Notes under the pieces: generated by a model
What the model was told of the DNA's origin: nothing
Databases searched by the model: none
Seen by the model: only the letters and a program-made list of their open reading frames with translations
Source of the DNA: Methylobacterium sp. UNC378MF
Lineage (GTDB): Bacteria > Pseudomonadota > Alphaproteobacteria > Rhizobiales > Beijerinckiaceae
Reading direction: 5' to 3'
DNA: 64,000 bases
Assembly (NCBI RefSeq): GCF_900103195.1
Contig: NZ_FMWU01000031.1
Span: forward strand, 1-64,000
Position numbers and translations under genes: made by a program
Part shown: positions 44,940 through 53,269 of the stretch, piece after piece
Layout: each line of letters starts with the position of its first letter
Numbering within the stretch: position 1 is the stretch's first letter

Positions 44940-46073
44940 CTACAGGACCCGCGGCAGCAGCCGCCCGAGGAGATCCCGGCCCGGGAAACGGAACGGCGGC
45001 ATCGGCAGATCCGGCGCGGGCTCATCGCCCGGGATCGGCCCCTCGGCGAAGCGCGCCCCGGCGGACCAGAACCTGTCCCGCCGCGTGCCGATCATGCCGA
45101 GCCCGACGGGCTCGCGCGTCGCGTCGGGCCGCAGCCGCCCCGCCGCCCAGACGCGCTGCCAGCACCGGCGCCGCGACAGGTCGGCATCCCGCCAGCCCAG
45201 CCGGGCATAGCCGGCTGCCGCGAAGACCCGGTCCCCGGCAAAGTCCTCCGGGATCCACACCCAACTCGAGAAGACGTGGACCGCATCGGTGCGGAAGCCG
45301 GCCGGATCCACCGCCCGCGTGTAGGCGCTGAGCGCCATCGCCCGGTGGCGGCCGACATGCCGACGCAGGCGACCCGGCAGCGTCAGCGCCTCCGGGAAGG
45401 CGGCGGCGTCGAGGGGGGTCGGCGCCACGCCGCGCTCCAGCGCGTAGGCGCTGTCCACGAGGTGCATCCAGGGTTCGAGGTCGACCTCCCAGGCCTGCTC
45501 CGCCGGCGCGAAGCGGCGGACCCGCCCCGCGATCAGCCGGTCGGCGACGCGCCGGGCCGGTTCCGGAATCCAGTCCGGCCCGGCCTCGGTCACGCGGAGC
45601 AGCGTCGAGGGCCCGTGTGCCCAGACCGCCTCGGTCAGGCGGGCGAAATCGGCCTCGGGCTCGTCGCGGCCGACCTTGCGCACCAGGATCTTCGAGCCGT
45701 CGGCGAGGTCGTCCAGCAGCTTGCGCTTGAGATGGGCCAGCCGGCCGTATTCCCGCTCCAGCAGCACCGCCGGCTCGATCGAGCCGGCCGGGTGCCCGGT
45801 ATTCGCCCAGATGTTGTAGGCTACGCTGTGGCAGTAATAGGTGCCCCCGGCGCTCACGGAGAGCCGCAGATCTCCCGGTACGCCGAAATCCGCGAAGCCG
45901 CAGCGCAGCCCGCGGATCAGGTCCGCCATCGGCGTGTAGGAGAAGCGCAGCAGCCCGGAGGGCTCGACCCCGCCGTAGCGCTGCACGAACCCGAACTCGC
46001 AATTGTCGCCGAGGCTCCGGAAGGCGTGGAGCCGTTCGGCGAGGCGCGCCGCCGTCGTGCTGATCCCGGTCAC
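44940..46073 (-). CDS. Unknown protein with LGDNCEFGF motif (possible papain-like fold)
   Basis: The 377-residue protein has no family I can name with confidence. It begins with FRSLGDNCEFGFVQRYGG and GLLRFSYTPMADLIRGL. The SLGDNCE segment looks like the start of DUF1796-type putative papain-like cysteine peptidases, where the Cys would be catalytic, and similar proteins occur beside glycosyltransferases. HSVAYNIWANTGHP and ILVRKVGRDEPE follow. No signal peptide or membrane segment is visible. The C-terminal part contains FSSWVWIPEDFAGDRVFAAAGY and looks like a separate binding domain. The protease assignment is tentative. Confidence 0.6.
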   Translation of the reverse strand: MTGISTTAARLAERLHAFRSLGDNCEFGFVQRYGGVEPSGLLRFSYTPMADLIRGLRCGFADFGVPGDLRLSVSAGGTYYCHSVAYNIWANTGHPAGSIEPAVLLEREYGRLAHLKRKLLDDLADGSKILVRKVGRDEPEADFARLTEAVWAHGPSTLLRVTEAGPDWIPEPARRVADRLIAGRVRRFAPAEQAWEVDLEPWMHLVDSAYALERGVAPTPLDAAAFPEALTLPGRLRRHVGRHRAMALSAYTRAVDPAGFRTDAVHVFSSWVWIPEDFAGDRVFAAAGYARLGWRDADLSRRRCWQRVWAAGRLRPDATREPVGLGMIGTRRDRFWSAGARFAEGPIPGDEPAPDLPMPPFRFPGRDLLGRLLPRVL

Positions 46074-46163
46074 TGCACCCGCTCACTCTCGCCGAGCCCG
46101 TCGTGCGCAGATCGCGACGGGGCAGGGCCTTTGTCCAGTCCCCGCCCCGGCCGGGCGGCGCGC

Positions 46164-47408
46164 TCAACCGGCCAGCGGCACCTCCAGGCGGAAGCAGGTG
46201 CCCGTCTCCCGGGCCGGGATCGTCAGGCTGCCGCCGAGCTGGCGCGTGAGGCTGCCGACCACCCGCATACCGAGGCTCTTCGAGGCGCGCCCGATCTCGA
46301 ACCCCGCCGGCAGGCCGATCCCGTCATCGGTCACCTCGACCACGAGCCCTTCGGGCCGGCGCTCGGCGCGGACCCGGATCTCCCCGCCCGCCGGGTGCGT
46401 CTCGGGCGGGTAGGCGTATTTGAGCGCGTTGGTGACGAGTTCGTTGACCAGCAGGCCGATGGGGATCGCCCGGTCGGCCGAGATCCGCTGCGGGCAGGCC
46501 GTGCAGGCGAGCCGCTGGCCCGGCACGCCGCTGGCGAGGTTGGCCACCAGCTTCTCCAGGAAGGGGGCGAGGTCGAGTTCGCCCGGCACCCCCTCCCCGT
46601 CACCCTCCGCTTTGTCGCCGGCCTTGTCACCTTGCCGCCAGAGCTGGTCGTGGACGCCCGCGATCGCCTCGACGCGGCTGCGCGCATCCGCCAGGGCCGT
46701 CTGCACGGCCGGGTCTTCGGCGGCCCGGGCCTGGAGGGCGAGCAGGCTCGCCACGATGGCGAGGCTGTTCTTGACCCGGTGACTCATCTCGCGGGCGAGC
46801 AGGTCCTGCCGCGCGAGGGCGGCGCGCAGCAGGGTCTCGGTGCGCTGGCGCTCGATCGCGCCGCCGAGCAGGTTGGCGAAGCCCTGCATGAAGGCGATGT
46901 CGGCCTCCTCGAACATGCCCTCCCGGGTATCGTCCACCTCCAGCACCCCGAAGGCGCCGTCCCGATTCTCGATCAGCACGTTGATCGCCCGGCGGATGCC
47001 GTGATCGGCCATGAGCTGCGGCGTGCGGAACCGGGTCTCATCGGCGAGGTGGTTGGAGATCACCGGCCGGCCGGTCTTGAGGGCGAAGCCCGCCGGAGAG
47101 GCGAGGTCCGCCCCGATCCGGGCCTTCCCGATCACGTCGGGCCCCCAGCCGACGCCGGCCCGGACCAGCAGGGTGTCGGCACCGCGCTGATATTCCAGCG
47201 CCTTGCAGAACTCGGCGCCCATGCCCTGCGCGCACAGCTCCGCGGCCCGCTGCAGCAGGTGGTCGACATCGGTGCCGCGCAGCGCCTCGACGCCGAATTC
47301 CGACAGGATCACCTGCTGGCGCAGGCGATAGTCGAGATCGGGCGGCGCGGGGGCGCGGAGCGTCTCGGGGGTGGGTTCCACTTCGGTCTGATCGGTCTGC
47401 GCATTCAT
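46164..47408 (-). CDS. Soluble sensor histidine kinase, GAF plus HisKA_2
   Basis: The 414-residue kinase lacks membrane helices. A GAF domain covers about residues 45-195 (LCAQGMGAEFCKALEYQ, GVLEVDDT). The phosphotransfer box is LAREMSHRVKNSLAIVASLLALQARA, typical of HisKA_2/HWE-like kinases, followed by the ATPase domain with GLLVNELVTNALKYAYP and EVTDDGIGLP. It probably senses a small ligand or redox state and passes phosphate to a response regulator encoded elsewhere; in related bacteria such kinases feed the PhyR stress pathway or respond to light. ATG 47408 is used because upstream codons are shadow sequence. Confidence 0.88.
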   Translation of the reverse strand: MNAQTDQTEVEPTPETLRAPAPPDLDYRLRQQVILSEFGVEALRGTDVDHLLQRAAELCAQGMGAEFCKALEYQRGADTLLVRAGVGWGPDVIGKARIGADLASPAGFALKTGRPVISNHLADETRFRTPQLMADHGIRRAINVLIENRDGAFGVLEVDDTREGMFEEADIAFMQGFANLLGGAIERQRTETLLRAALARQDLLAREMSHRVKNSLAIVASLLALQARAAEDPAVQTALADARSRVEAIAGVHDQLWRQGDKAGDKAEGDGEGVPGELDLAPFLEKLVANLASGVPGQRLACTACPQRISADRAIPIGLLVNELVTNALKYAYPPETHPAGGEIRVRAERRPEGLVVEVTDDGIGLPAGFEIGRASKSLGMRVVGSLTRQLGGSLTIPARETGTCFRLEVPLAG

Positions 47409-47559
47409 GGAGGATGGCAGACTAGCAGGAAGGCGGCCCCGGCGCGAAGCCTCGCCGCTCGGGCGCACCCGTCGTCGCACCCCTGCCGCCATCCGGAGCC
47501 CCAAGGCTCCCGCGGCGTTCGTCGAACAGCCCACGAGGAGCGCAGGGAGGCGCACAAGC

Positions 47560-47823
47560 ATGGCCGACGACGTGAACGGACTCTCCGACAAGGCCCTCTC
47601 GATCTTCGCCTTCGCGGCCTATCACCGCCTCGTCAGCGGCGAGACGGTCACCTCGGTGATCCGCCGCGACGGCGCCGGCCACGAGGCCGATCCGGAGGGC
47701 GTGAAGGAGCTGGAGGCGCGCGGCCTCGTCACCGCCGGCGAGACCGCCATCGACCTCGGTGAGGCCGCGCAAGGAGCGGTCGAGACGATGGTCACGGCCC
47801 TGCGCCGGGCGGTCGGGCGCTGA
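47560..47823 (+). CDS. Small conserved-looking protein, unknown
   Basis: The 87-residue protein is mostly helical with a balanced charged composition (MADDVNGLSDKALSIFAF, then GVKELEARGLVTAGE). It has the feel of a compact winged-helix-like fold but no family is recognised. GGGAGG lies nine bases before ATG 47560. It is divergent from the sensor kinase and upstream of the Tudor-like gene in the same direction. Confidence 0.6.
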   Translation: MADDVNGLSDKALSIFAFAAYHRLVSGETVTSVIRRDGAGHEADPEGVKELEARGLVTAGETAIDLGEAAQGAVETMVTALRRAVGR

Positions 47824-47934
47824 GGCTGGAATTCCGGCGGGGCAGGTCGATCCGGCTGCGGCATTCCGGCCGTGGATACCCGGGAACGCCCCTGCCCCAG
47901 CTCCGCTTTCCCCGCATCCGCGATGGAGACGCAC

Positions 47935-48165
47935 ATGACCGCCAAGGCGAAGGTGAAGGCTGGCGACGACGTGACCTACAAATGGGGTCAGGGCACCGTC
48001 TCGGGTGCGGTGACCAAGGTCCACACCCAGGACGTCAAGAAGACCATCAAGGGCAACACGGTGAAGCGCGAGGCTTCGAAGGCGGAGCCGGCCCTGGAGA
48101 TCAAGACTGCCAAGGGCAAGACGGTGCTGAAGTCGGTCTCGGAAGTCACGGTCAAGTCCGCATAG
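47935..48165 (+). CDS. DUF2945/HVA1-family Tudor-like protein
   Basis: The 76-residue basic protein matches the hypervirulence-associated (HVA1) Tudor-fold family, DUF2945: GDDVTYKWGQGTVSGAVTKV, VKKTIKGNTVKREASKAEPAL and KTVLKSVSEV. The fold suggests binding to nucleic acid or protein; bacterial members are uncharacterised. GGAG is found six bases before ATG 47935. Confidence 0.8.
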   Translation: MTAKAKVKAGDDVTYKWGQGTVSGAVTKVHTQDVKKTIKGNTVKREASKAEPALEIKTAKGKTVLKSVSEVTVKSA

Positions 48166-48282
48166 GGGTGCGACCTGCGCGTGCCGTGATCCTGCGCACA
48201 TCACCTTGTGCTTAAGGTCTCGCCGAGAGCGTGGCGGCGGCTATCTGTAACGGTTCCAGCCTTTGCAAGCCGGGACCCCCGC

Positions 48283-48774
48283 ATGACCATTCCCCTCAGG
48301 CTCACCCTGAACGGGCAGCCGCGCGAGATCGCCCTCGACGATCCGCGGGTCACCCTCCTCGATCTCCTGCGCGAGCGCCTCGGCCTGACCGGCGCCAAGA
48401 AGGGCTGCGACCGCGGCCAGTGCGGCGCCTGCACGGTGCTGGTGGACGGACGGCGCATCAACTCCTGCCTGACGCTCGCCGCGAGCCTCGACGGTGCCGA
48501 GGTACTGACCATCGAGGGGCTGGCCGAGGGCGACCGGCTCCACCCGGTCCAGGCGGCCTTCATCGCCCATGACGGCTTCCAGTGCGGCTTCTGCACTCCC
48601 GGCCAGATCATGAGCGCGGTCGGCCTGATTCGCGAGGGCCACGCCGGCACAGATCCCGAGCGCATCCGCGAGGGCATGAGCGGCAATCTCTGCCGTTGCG
48701 GCGCCTATGCCGGCATCCTCGATGCGGTTCAGGACGCGGCGGCCCGCACGGAGCACCGGGAGGACGCGGCGTGA
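48283..48774 (+). CDS. paoA: Aldehyde oxidoreductase [2Fe-2S] subunit (PaoA/YagT-like)
   Basis: The 163-residue iron-sulfur subunit of a xanthine-oxidase-family enzyme has a plant-type [2Fe-2S] site (KGCDRGQCGACTVLVDG plus NSCL) and a helical [2Fe-2S] domain (GFQCGFCTPGQIMSA and GNLCRCGAYAGILDA). It carries electrons from the molybdenum centre to FAD. E. coli PaoA has a Tat leader that exports the complex; none is present here (it starts MTIPLRLTLNGQP), so the enzyme is probably cytoplasmic. The stop overlaps the GTG start of the FAD subunit. Confidence 0.9.
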   Translation: MTIPLRLTLNGQPREIALDDPRVTLLDLLRERLGLTGAKKGCDRGQCGACTVLVDGRRINSCLTLAASLDGAEVLTIEGLAEGDRLHPVQAAFIAHDGFQCGFCTPGQIMSAVGLIREGHAGTDPERIREGMSGNLCRCGAYAGILDAVQDAAARTEHREDAA

Positions 48775-49814
48775 GACGCTTCGATTACATCCGCCCCGCG
48801 AGCGTGCCGGAGGCCCTGGCGGCCGGGCAGGTTCCGGGCACCGCCTTCCTCGCCGCCGGCACCAACCTCGTCGACTTGATGAAGGGCGGCGTCGCGACTC
48901 CCGAGCGGATCGTCGACATCACCCGCCTGCCCGGCCTCTCGGCGATCGAGCGGTTGCCGGACGGCACCACCCGGGTCGGTGCCCTGGTGCGCAACAGCGA
49001 CCTCGCCTATGACCCCGCCTTCGCCAAGGCCTACCCGATGGTGGCCGAGGCCCTGCTGGCCGGCGCCTCGGCGCAATTGCGCAACGCTGCGACCGTCGGC
49101 GGCAACCTGATGCAGCGCACCCGCTGCCAATACTTCACCGACGCGGTCTCGCCCTGCAACAAGCGCGCGCCCGGCTCCGGCTGTGCGGCCCTGGGGCACG
49201 CCACCCGGATCCACGCGGTCCAGGGCTGGAGCGAGCACTGCATCGCCACCCACCCGTCCGATTTCTGCGTGCCGCTCGCCGCCCTCGACGCGGTGGTGGA
49301 GATCGCCGGGCCGGACGGCGCCCGGGAGGTGCCGCTGACGGCCTTTCACCTGCTGCCCGGCGACCATCCGGAGCGGGAGACCGACCTGCGGCAAGCTGAG
49401 CTGATCACCGCCCTGCGCCTGCCGCCCGAGGCGGCGTCCTTCCGGGGCCATGCCCGCTATCTCAAGGTCCGCGACCGCACCTCCTACGCCTTCGCGGTGG
49501 TCTCGGCGGCGGCTGCCCTCACCCTGGAGGCCGGCGGACGGATCGGGCAGGCCCGGCTGGCGCTCGGCGGGCTGGCGCTGAAGCCCTGGCGGGTGGCGGA
49601 GGCTGAAGCTGCGCTCGCCGGACAGGCGCCCGTCCCCGAGGCCTTCGCGAAGGCCGCGGACGCGGCGCTCGCCGGCGCCAAGCCCACCGGCGAGGCCAAC
49701 GCCTTCAAGATCGAGCTCGCCCGCCGGGTGGCGATCCGCGCCCTCACCCAGGCCGCCGCGGGCACGCCCGCCCGGATCCCGGCGCTCCCTGCCTCTCCGT
49801 TCGGCATCGTCTGA
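48771..49814 (+). CDS. paoB: Aldehyde oxidoreductase FAD subunit with [4Fe-4S] insert (PaoB/YagS-like)
   Basis: The 347-residue FAD-binding subunit starts at GTG 48771, overlapping the previous stop, with GGGAGG seven bases upstream. It shows FLAAGTNLVDLMKGG (FAD pyrophosphate loop), NAATVGGNLMQRTRC and the Cys cluster CQYFTD..PCNKRAPGSGCAAL..HCIATHPSDF, which in PaoB binds an extra [4Fe-4S] centre. It accepts electrons from the [2Fe-2S] clusters and passes them to an oxidant. Confidence 0.92.
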   Translation: MRRFDYIRPASVPEALAAGQVPGTAFLAAGTNLVDLMKGGVATPERIVDITRLPGLSAIERLPDGTTRVGALVRNSDLAYDPAFAKAYPMVAEALLAGASAQLRNAATVGGNLMQRTRCQYFTDAVSPCNKRAPGSGCAALGHATRIHAVQGWSEHCIATHPSDFCVPLAALDAVVEIAGPDGAREVPLTAFHLLPGDHPERETDLRQAELITALRLPPEAASFRGHARYLKVRDRTSYAFAVVSAAAALTLEAGGRIGQARLALGGLALKPWRVAEAEAALAGQAPVPEAFAKAADAALAGAKPTGEANAFKIELARRVAIRALTQAAAGTPARIPALPASPFGIV

Positions 49815-49824
49815 GGAGACCCGC

Positions 49825-52089
49825 ATGACCGCGACCTCCACGCCCGCCTCGAACCTCCCCGCCGGTGCGATCCGCCACGGCTCCAGCATTGGCCAGCCGC
49901 TGACCCGGCGCGACGGCCCCCTCAAGGTGACGGGCCAGGCCCGCTTCTCCGCCGACAACCTGCCCCCCGGCACGCTCCACGCCGCGCTCTGCGTCGCCCG
50001 GATCGCCAAGGGCCGCGTCACCGGCCTCGACGTGGCCGCCGCCGAGGCCCATCCCGGCGTCGTCGCGGTGATGACGCCGCAGAACGCCCCGGCGCTCGCC
50101 AAGGACCCGGACGCCAAGGACGGGCCGTTCACGTTCCGCCTCGACCTCCTGCAGAACGATACGGTCCGCTACGCCAACCAGCCGATCGCCGTGGTGATCG
50201 CCGAGACCCTGGAGGCGGCCACCGAGGGCGCCCGGCTGCTCGCCCCGACCTACGCGGCCGAGACGCCGCGGATCGGGCTCGATTCCGGCGCGGTCTTCAC
50301 GCCGGATTCGGTCGGCGTCGGCGCGCCGCCGGTGGAGATTGACGGCGACGTCGAGGCCGGGCTCGCGGCCGCGTCCAAGACGATCGCCGCCACCTACGAG
50401 ACGCCGGCCCAGTACCACAACGCCATGGAGCCGCACGCGGCGGTGGCCAGCTGGGACGGGAACCGGCTGACGCTGCACATGCCGACCCAGGCGCTGGCCA
50501 TGTCGCAGGGGCGGCTCGCCGGGCTGTTCGGCATCAGCCCCGACGACATCCACATCGAGAGCCCCTATCTCGGCGGCGGCTTCGGCTCGAAGGGCGTGCC
50601 GGCCGGGCCGCAGGTGCTCGCCTGCATGGCGGCCAAGCTCGTCGGCAAACCGGTGAAGCTCGTGCCGACCCGGAGCCAGATGTACGGCCCGATGGGCCAT
50701 CGCGGCCCGACCCGGCAAACGATCCGCCTCGGTGCCGACGCCGCCGGCAAGCTCACGGCGCTCGATCACCACATCCGCACCGCCTCGTCGAGCTTCGACG
50801 ACTTCTTCGAGCCGGCGGGCCGGGCGACCAGCACCCTCTACGCCAGCCCCGCCATTGCCATCCGGCACGAGGCGGTGCGGCTCGATACCGGCACGCCCCT
50901 GTTCATGCGGGCGCCCGGCGAGGCCACCGGCAGCGTCGCCCTGGAGAGTGCGCTCGACGAGATGGCCTTCGCGCTCGGCATGGACCCGCTGGAGTTCCGG
51001 CTCGCCAATTACGCCGAGGTCGAGCCGATCACCGGCAAGCCGTTCTCGTCGAAGGCGCTGCGGGACTGCTACCGGCGCGGCGCCGAGGCCTTCGGCTGGG
51101 CCGGGCGCCCGCTCCAGCCCCGCCAGACCCGCGACAGGGACGGGTTCCTGGTGGGCACCGGCATGGGCACCGCGACCTTCCCGGCGCTGATCTTCGAGGG
51201 CATGGCCCGGGCCGAGATCCGCGCCGACGGCACCGGCACGGTGGAGCTCGGGGCGATCGACATGGGCCAGGGCTCGTGGACGGCGCTGGCCCAGATCGCC
51301 GCCGACGGGCTCGGGATCGGGATGGACGCCCTCACCTTCCGGATGGGGTCTTCCGACCTGCCGAATGCCGGCATCGCGGGCGGCTCGGGCCACACCGCGA
51401 CGGCGGGCGGGGCGATCCACGCGGCCGCCGGCGACGTGATCCGCCAGCTCGCGGATCTCGCCACCAACGATCCCGCCTCCCCGCTCTACGGGGCCGGCAA
51501 TGCCGGCGTCACCGCGGCGGGCGGCCGGCTCGCCCGGCGCGACGACCCGAGCCGGAGCGAGGCCATCGCCGACATCCTCAGGCGGGCCGGCCGGGCCAGC
51601 ATCGAGGGCCAGGGCAAGGCCGGCGCCGATCCGGCCGCGCAGGCGTCGTACGCCATGCACGCCCACGGGGCGGTCTTCGCCGAGGTGAAGGTCGATCCCG
51701 AGCTCGGCCAGATCCGGGTGAGCCGCCTCACCGGCGCCTTCGCGGCCGGCCGGGTGATCAATCCGCGGCTGGTCCAGAGCCAGTATTACGGCGGGATGAT
51801 CTGGGGCCTGTCCTTCGCCCTGCACGAGCGGGCCGAGATGGATCCGCGCACCGGCCGGTTCCTCAACGACAACCTCGCCGAGTACCACGTGCCGGTGAAC
51901 GCCGACGTGCCCGCCCTGGAGGCGATCCTGGTCCACGAGGACGACGCGGTGGTGAACGCGCTCGGCGTGAAGGGGGTCGGCGAGATCGGCATCACCGGCA
52001 CGGTGGGCGCCATCGCCAACGCGGTCTGGCACGCCACCGGCGTGCGGGTCCGCGAGATGCCGATCACCCTCGACAAGCTGCTGGGCTGA
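49825..52089 (+). CDS. paoC: Aldehyde oxidoreductase molybdenum subunit (PaoC/YagR-like)
   Basis: The 754-residue molybdopterin subunit belongs to the xanthine-oxidase family. It begins with a substrate/hammerhead domain (LTRRDGPLKVTGQARFSAD) and has the Mo-cofactor contacts ESPYLGGGFGSKG and RAPGEATGSVALESALDEMA, a GQGSWTALAQIAADGLG block and the catalytic Glu in GVKGVGEIG near residue 720. It hydroxylates aldehydes to carboxylic acids. No XdhC/PaoD-type maturation gene lies next to it. The terminator at 52131 ends the unit. Confidence 0.93.
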   Translation: MTATSTPASNLPAGAIRHGSSIGQPLTRRDGPLKVTGQARFSADNLPPGTLHAALCVARIAKGRVTGLDVAAAEAHPGVVAVMTPQNAPALAKDPDAKDGPFTFRLDLLQNDTVRYANQPIAVVIAETLEAATEGARLLAPTYAAETPRIGLDSGAVFTPDSVGVGAPPVEIDGDVEAGLAAASKTIAATYETPAQYHNAMEPHAAVASWDGNRLTLHMPTQALAMSQGRLAGLFGISPDDIHIESPYLGGGFGSKGVPAGPQVLACMAAKLVGKPVKLVPTRSQMYGPMGHRGPTRQTIRLGADAAGKLTALDHHIRTASSSFDDFFEPAGRATSTLYASPAIAIRHEAVRLDTGTPLFMRAPGEATGSVALESALDEMAFALGMDPLEFRLANYAEVEPITGKPFSSKALRDCYRRGAEAFGWAGRPLQPRQTRDRDGFLVGTGMGTATFPALIFEGMARAEIRADGTGTVELGAIDMGQGSWTALAQIAADGLGIGMDALTFRMGSSDLPNAGIAGGSGHTATAGGAIHAAAGDVIRQLADLATNDPASPLYGAGNAGVTAAGGRLARRDDPSRSEAIADILRRAGRASIEGQGKAGADPAAQASYAMHAHGAVFAEVKVDPELGQIRVSRLTGAFAAGRVINPRLVQSQYYGGMIWGLSFALHERAEMDPRTGRFLNDNLAEYHVPVNADVPALEAILVHEDDAVVNALGVKGVGEIGITGTVGAIANAVWHATGVRVREMPITLDKLLG

Positions 52090-52130
52090 TCGAACCGGTC
52101 GATCGCGCGCCGAACGCGGTCCGATCCCGT

Positions 52131-52161
52131 CCCGGGCGCGTCGCGTCGCCCGGGATTTTTT
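52131..52161 (+). terminator. Rho-independent terminator after the pao genes
   Basis: An 8-bp stem CCCGGGCG..CGCCCGGG (52131-52138 and 52147-52154) with an 8-base loop is followed by ATTTTTT (52155-52161). It lies 42 bases after the paoC stop. Confidence 0.88.
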
Positions 52162-52217
52162 AGTATGGGGCATGCCACCCGGCGGCCGGCGGCCGCCGCA
52201 GCAGCGCGGAGACCGGC

Positions 52218-53153
52218 ATGCCCCTCACCAGCGACATCGGCGGCGTCGTACCGATCGCGCCGACGCCGTTCCATCCGGACGGCCGGATCGACGAGGTCTC
52301 CCTCGACCGGATGACAGACTTCTTCGGGTCGGCCGGCGTCGACGGCCTGACGATTCTCGGCCAGCTCGGCGAGGCCGGCAAGCTCGACCACGCGGAGGGA
52401 ATCGCGGTGGCGCGGCGCGTCCTCGGGCGCACCCGGCTGCCGGTGATCGTCGGCGTCACGGCGCCAGGCTTCGCGGCCATGCGGTCGCTCGCCCGGGAGG
52501 TGATGGAGCTGGGCGCGGCCGGCGTGATGATCGCGCCGCCCAACACGCTCCGCACCGACGACCAGGTGGTCGGCTATTTTCGGAATGCCGCCGAGGCCGT
52601 GGGCCCGGACGTGCCCTTCGTGCTTCAGGACTATCCCCTCACCTTCTCGGTCCAGATGACCCCCGGCGTGATCCGCCGGATCGTGTCGGAAAACCCCTCC
52701 TGCGTGATGCTCAAGCACGAGGACTGGCCGGGCCTGGAGAAGATCTCGACGCTGCGCGGCTTCGAGGCGGACGGCTCGATGCGCCACATCTCCATCCTGG
52801 TGGGCAATGGCGGCCTGTTCCTCGACTTCGAGACCGAGCGCGGCGCCGACGGGGCCAATACCGGCTACGCCTTCCCGGAGATGCTGGTCGACGTGGTCCG
52901 CCTCGGCCGGGCCGGCGAGCGCGACGCCGCCCACGACCTGTTCGACGCCCACCTCCCCTATCTGCGCTACGAGCAGCAGCAGGGTCCTCTGGGCCTCGCG
53001 GTGCGCAAATACGTGTTCATGCGCCGGGGGATTTTTTCATCCGACGCGCAGCGCAAGCCGTCGCAGGCCCTGACCGCCCAGGCGAAGGCCGAGGTCGAGT
53101 ACCTGCTGGCCCGCCTCGCCCGCACGGATTCGCGGGCGCGGCTCGAAGCCTGA
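52218..53153 (+). CDS. DapA-family (dihydrodipicolinate synthase-like) aldolase/lyase
   Basis: The 311-residue TIM-barrel protein of the DapA/N-acetylneuraminate-lyase family begins GGVVPIAPTPFHPDGRIDE. The catalytic Tyr is in VLQDYPL and the Schiff-base Lys in VMLKHEDW, and the entry loop is GLTILGQLGEAGKL. True DapA has GTTGES in that loop; here LGQLGEAGK differs, so the substrate is probably not aspartate semialdehyde but another 2-oxo acid or aldehyde. It lies 128 bases after paoC but beyond that unit's terminator, so it has its own promoter. Confidence 0.82.
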   Translation: MPLTSDIGGVVPIAPTPFHPDGRIDEVSLDRMTDFFGSAGVDGLTILGQLGEAGKLDHAEGIAVARRVLGRTRLPVIVGVTAPGFAAMRSLAREVMELGAAGVMIAPPNTLRTDDQVVGYFRNAAEAVGPDVPFVLQDYPLTFSVQMTPGVIRRIVSENPSCVMLKHEDWPGLEKISTLRGFEADGSMRHISILVGNGGLFLDFETERGADGANTGYAFPEMLVDVVRLGRAGERDAAHDLFDAHLPYLRYEQQQGPLGLAVRKYVFMRRGIFSSDAQRKPSQALTAQAKAEVEYLLARLARTDSRARLEA

Positions 53154-53269
53154 CGCCCGGCACGCCCTGCCCCTCGCCCGGCCGGGAAAGGGGCGGGGCG
53201 ACGGGGCCGGTCGGCGTCGCCCCGCTCGCCAGGACGATCGGTGCGGCTCCCCTACGCCCGGGCTGGCTC

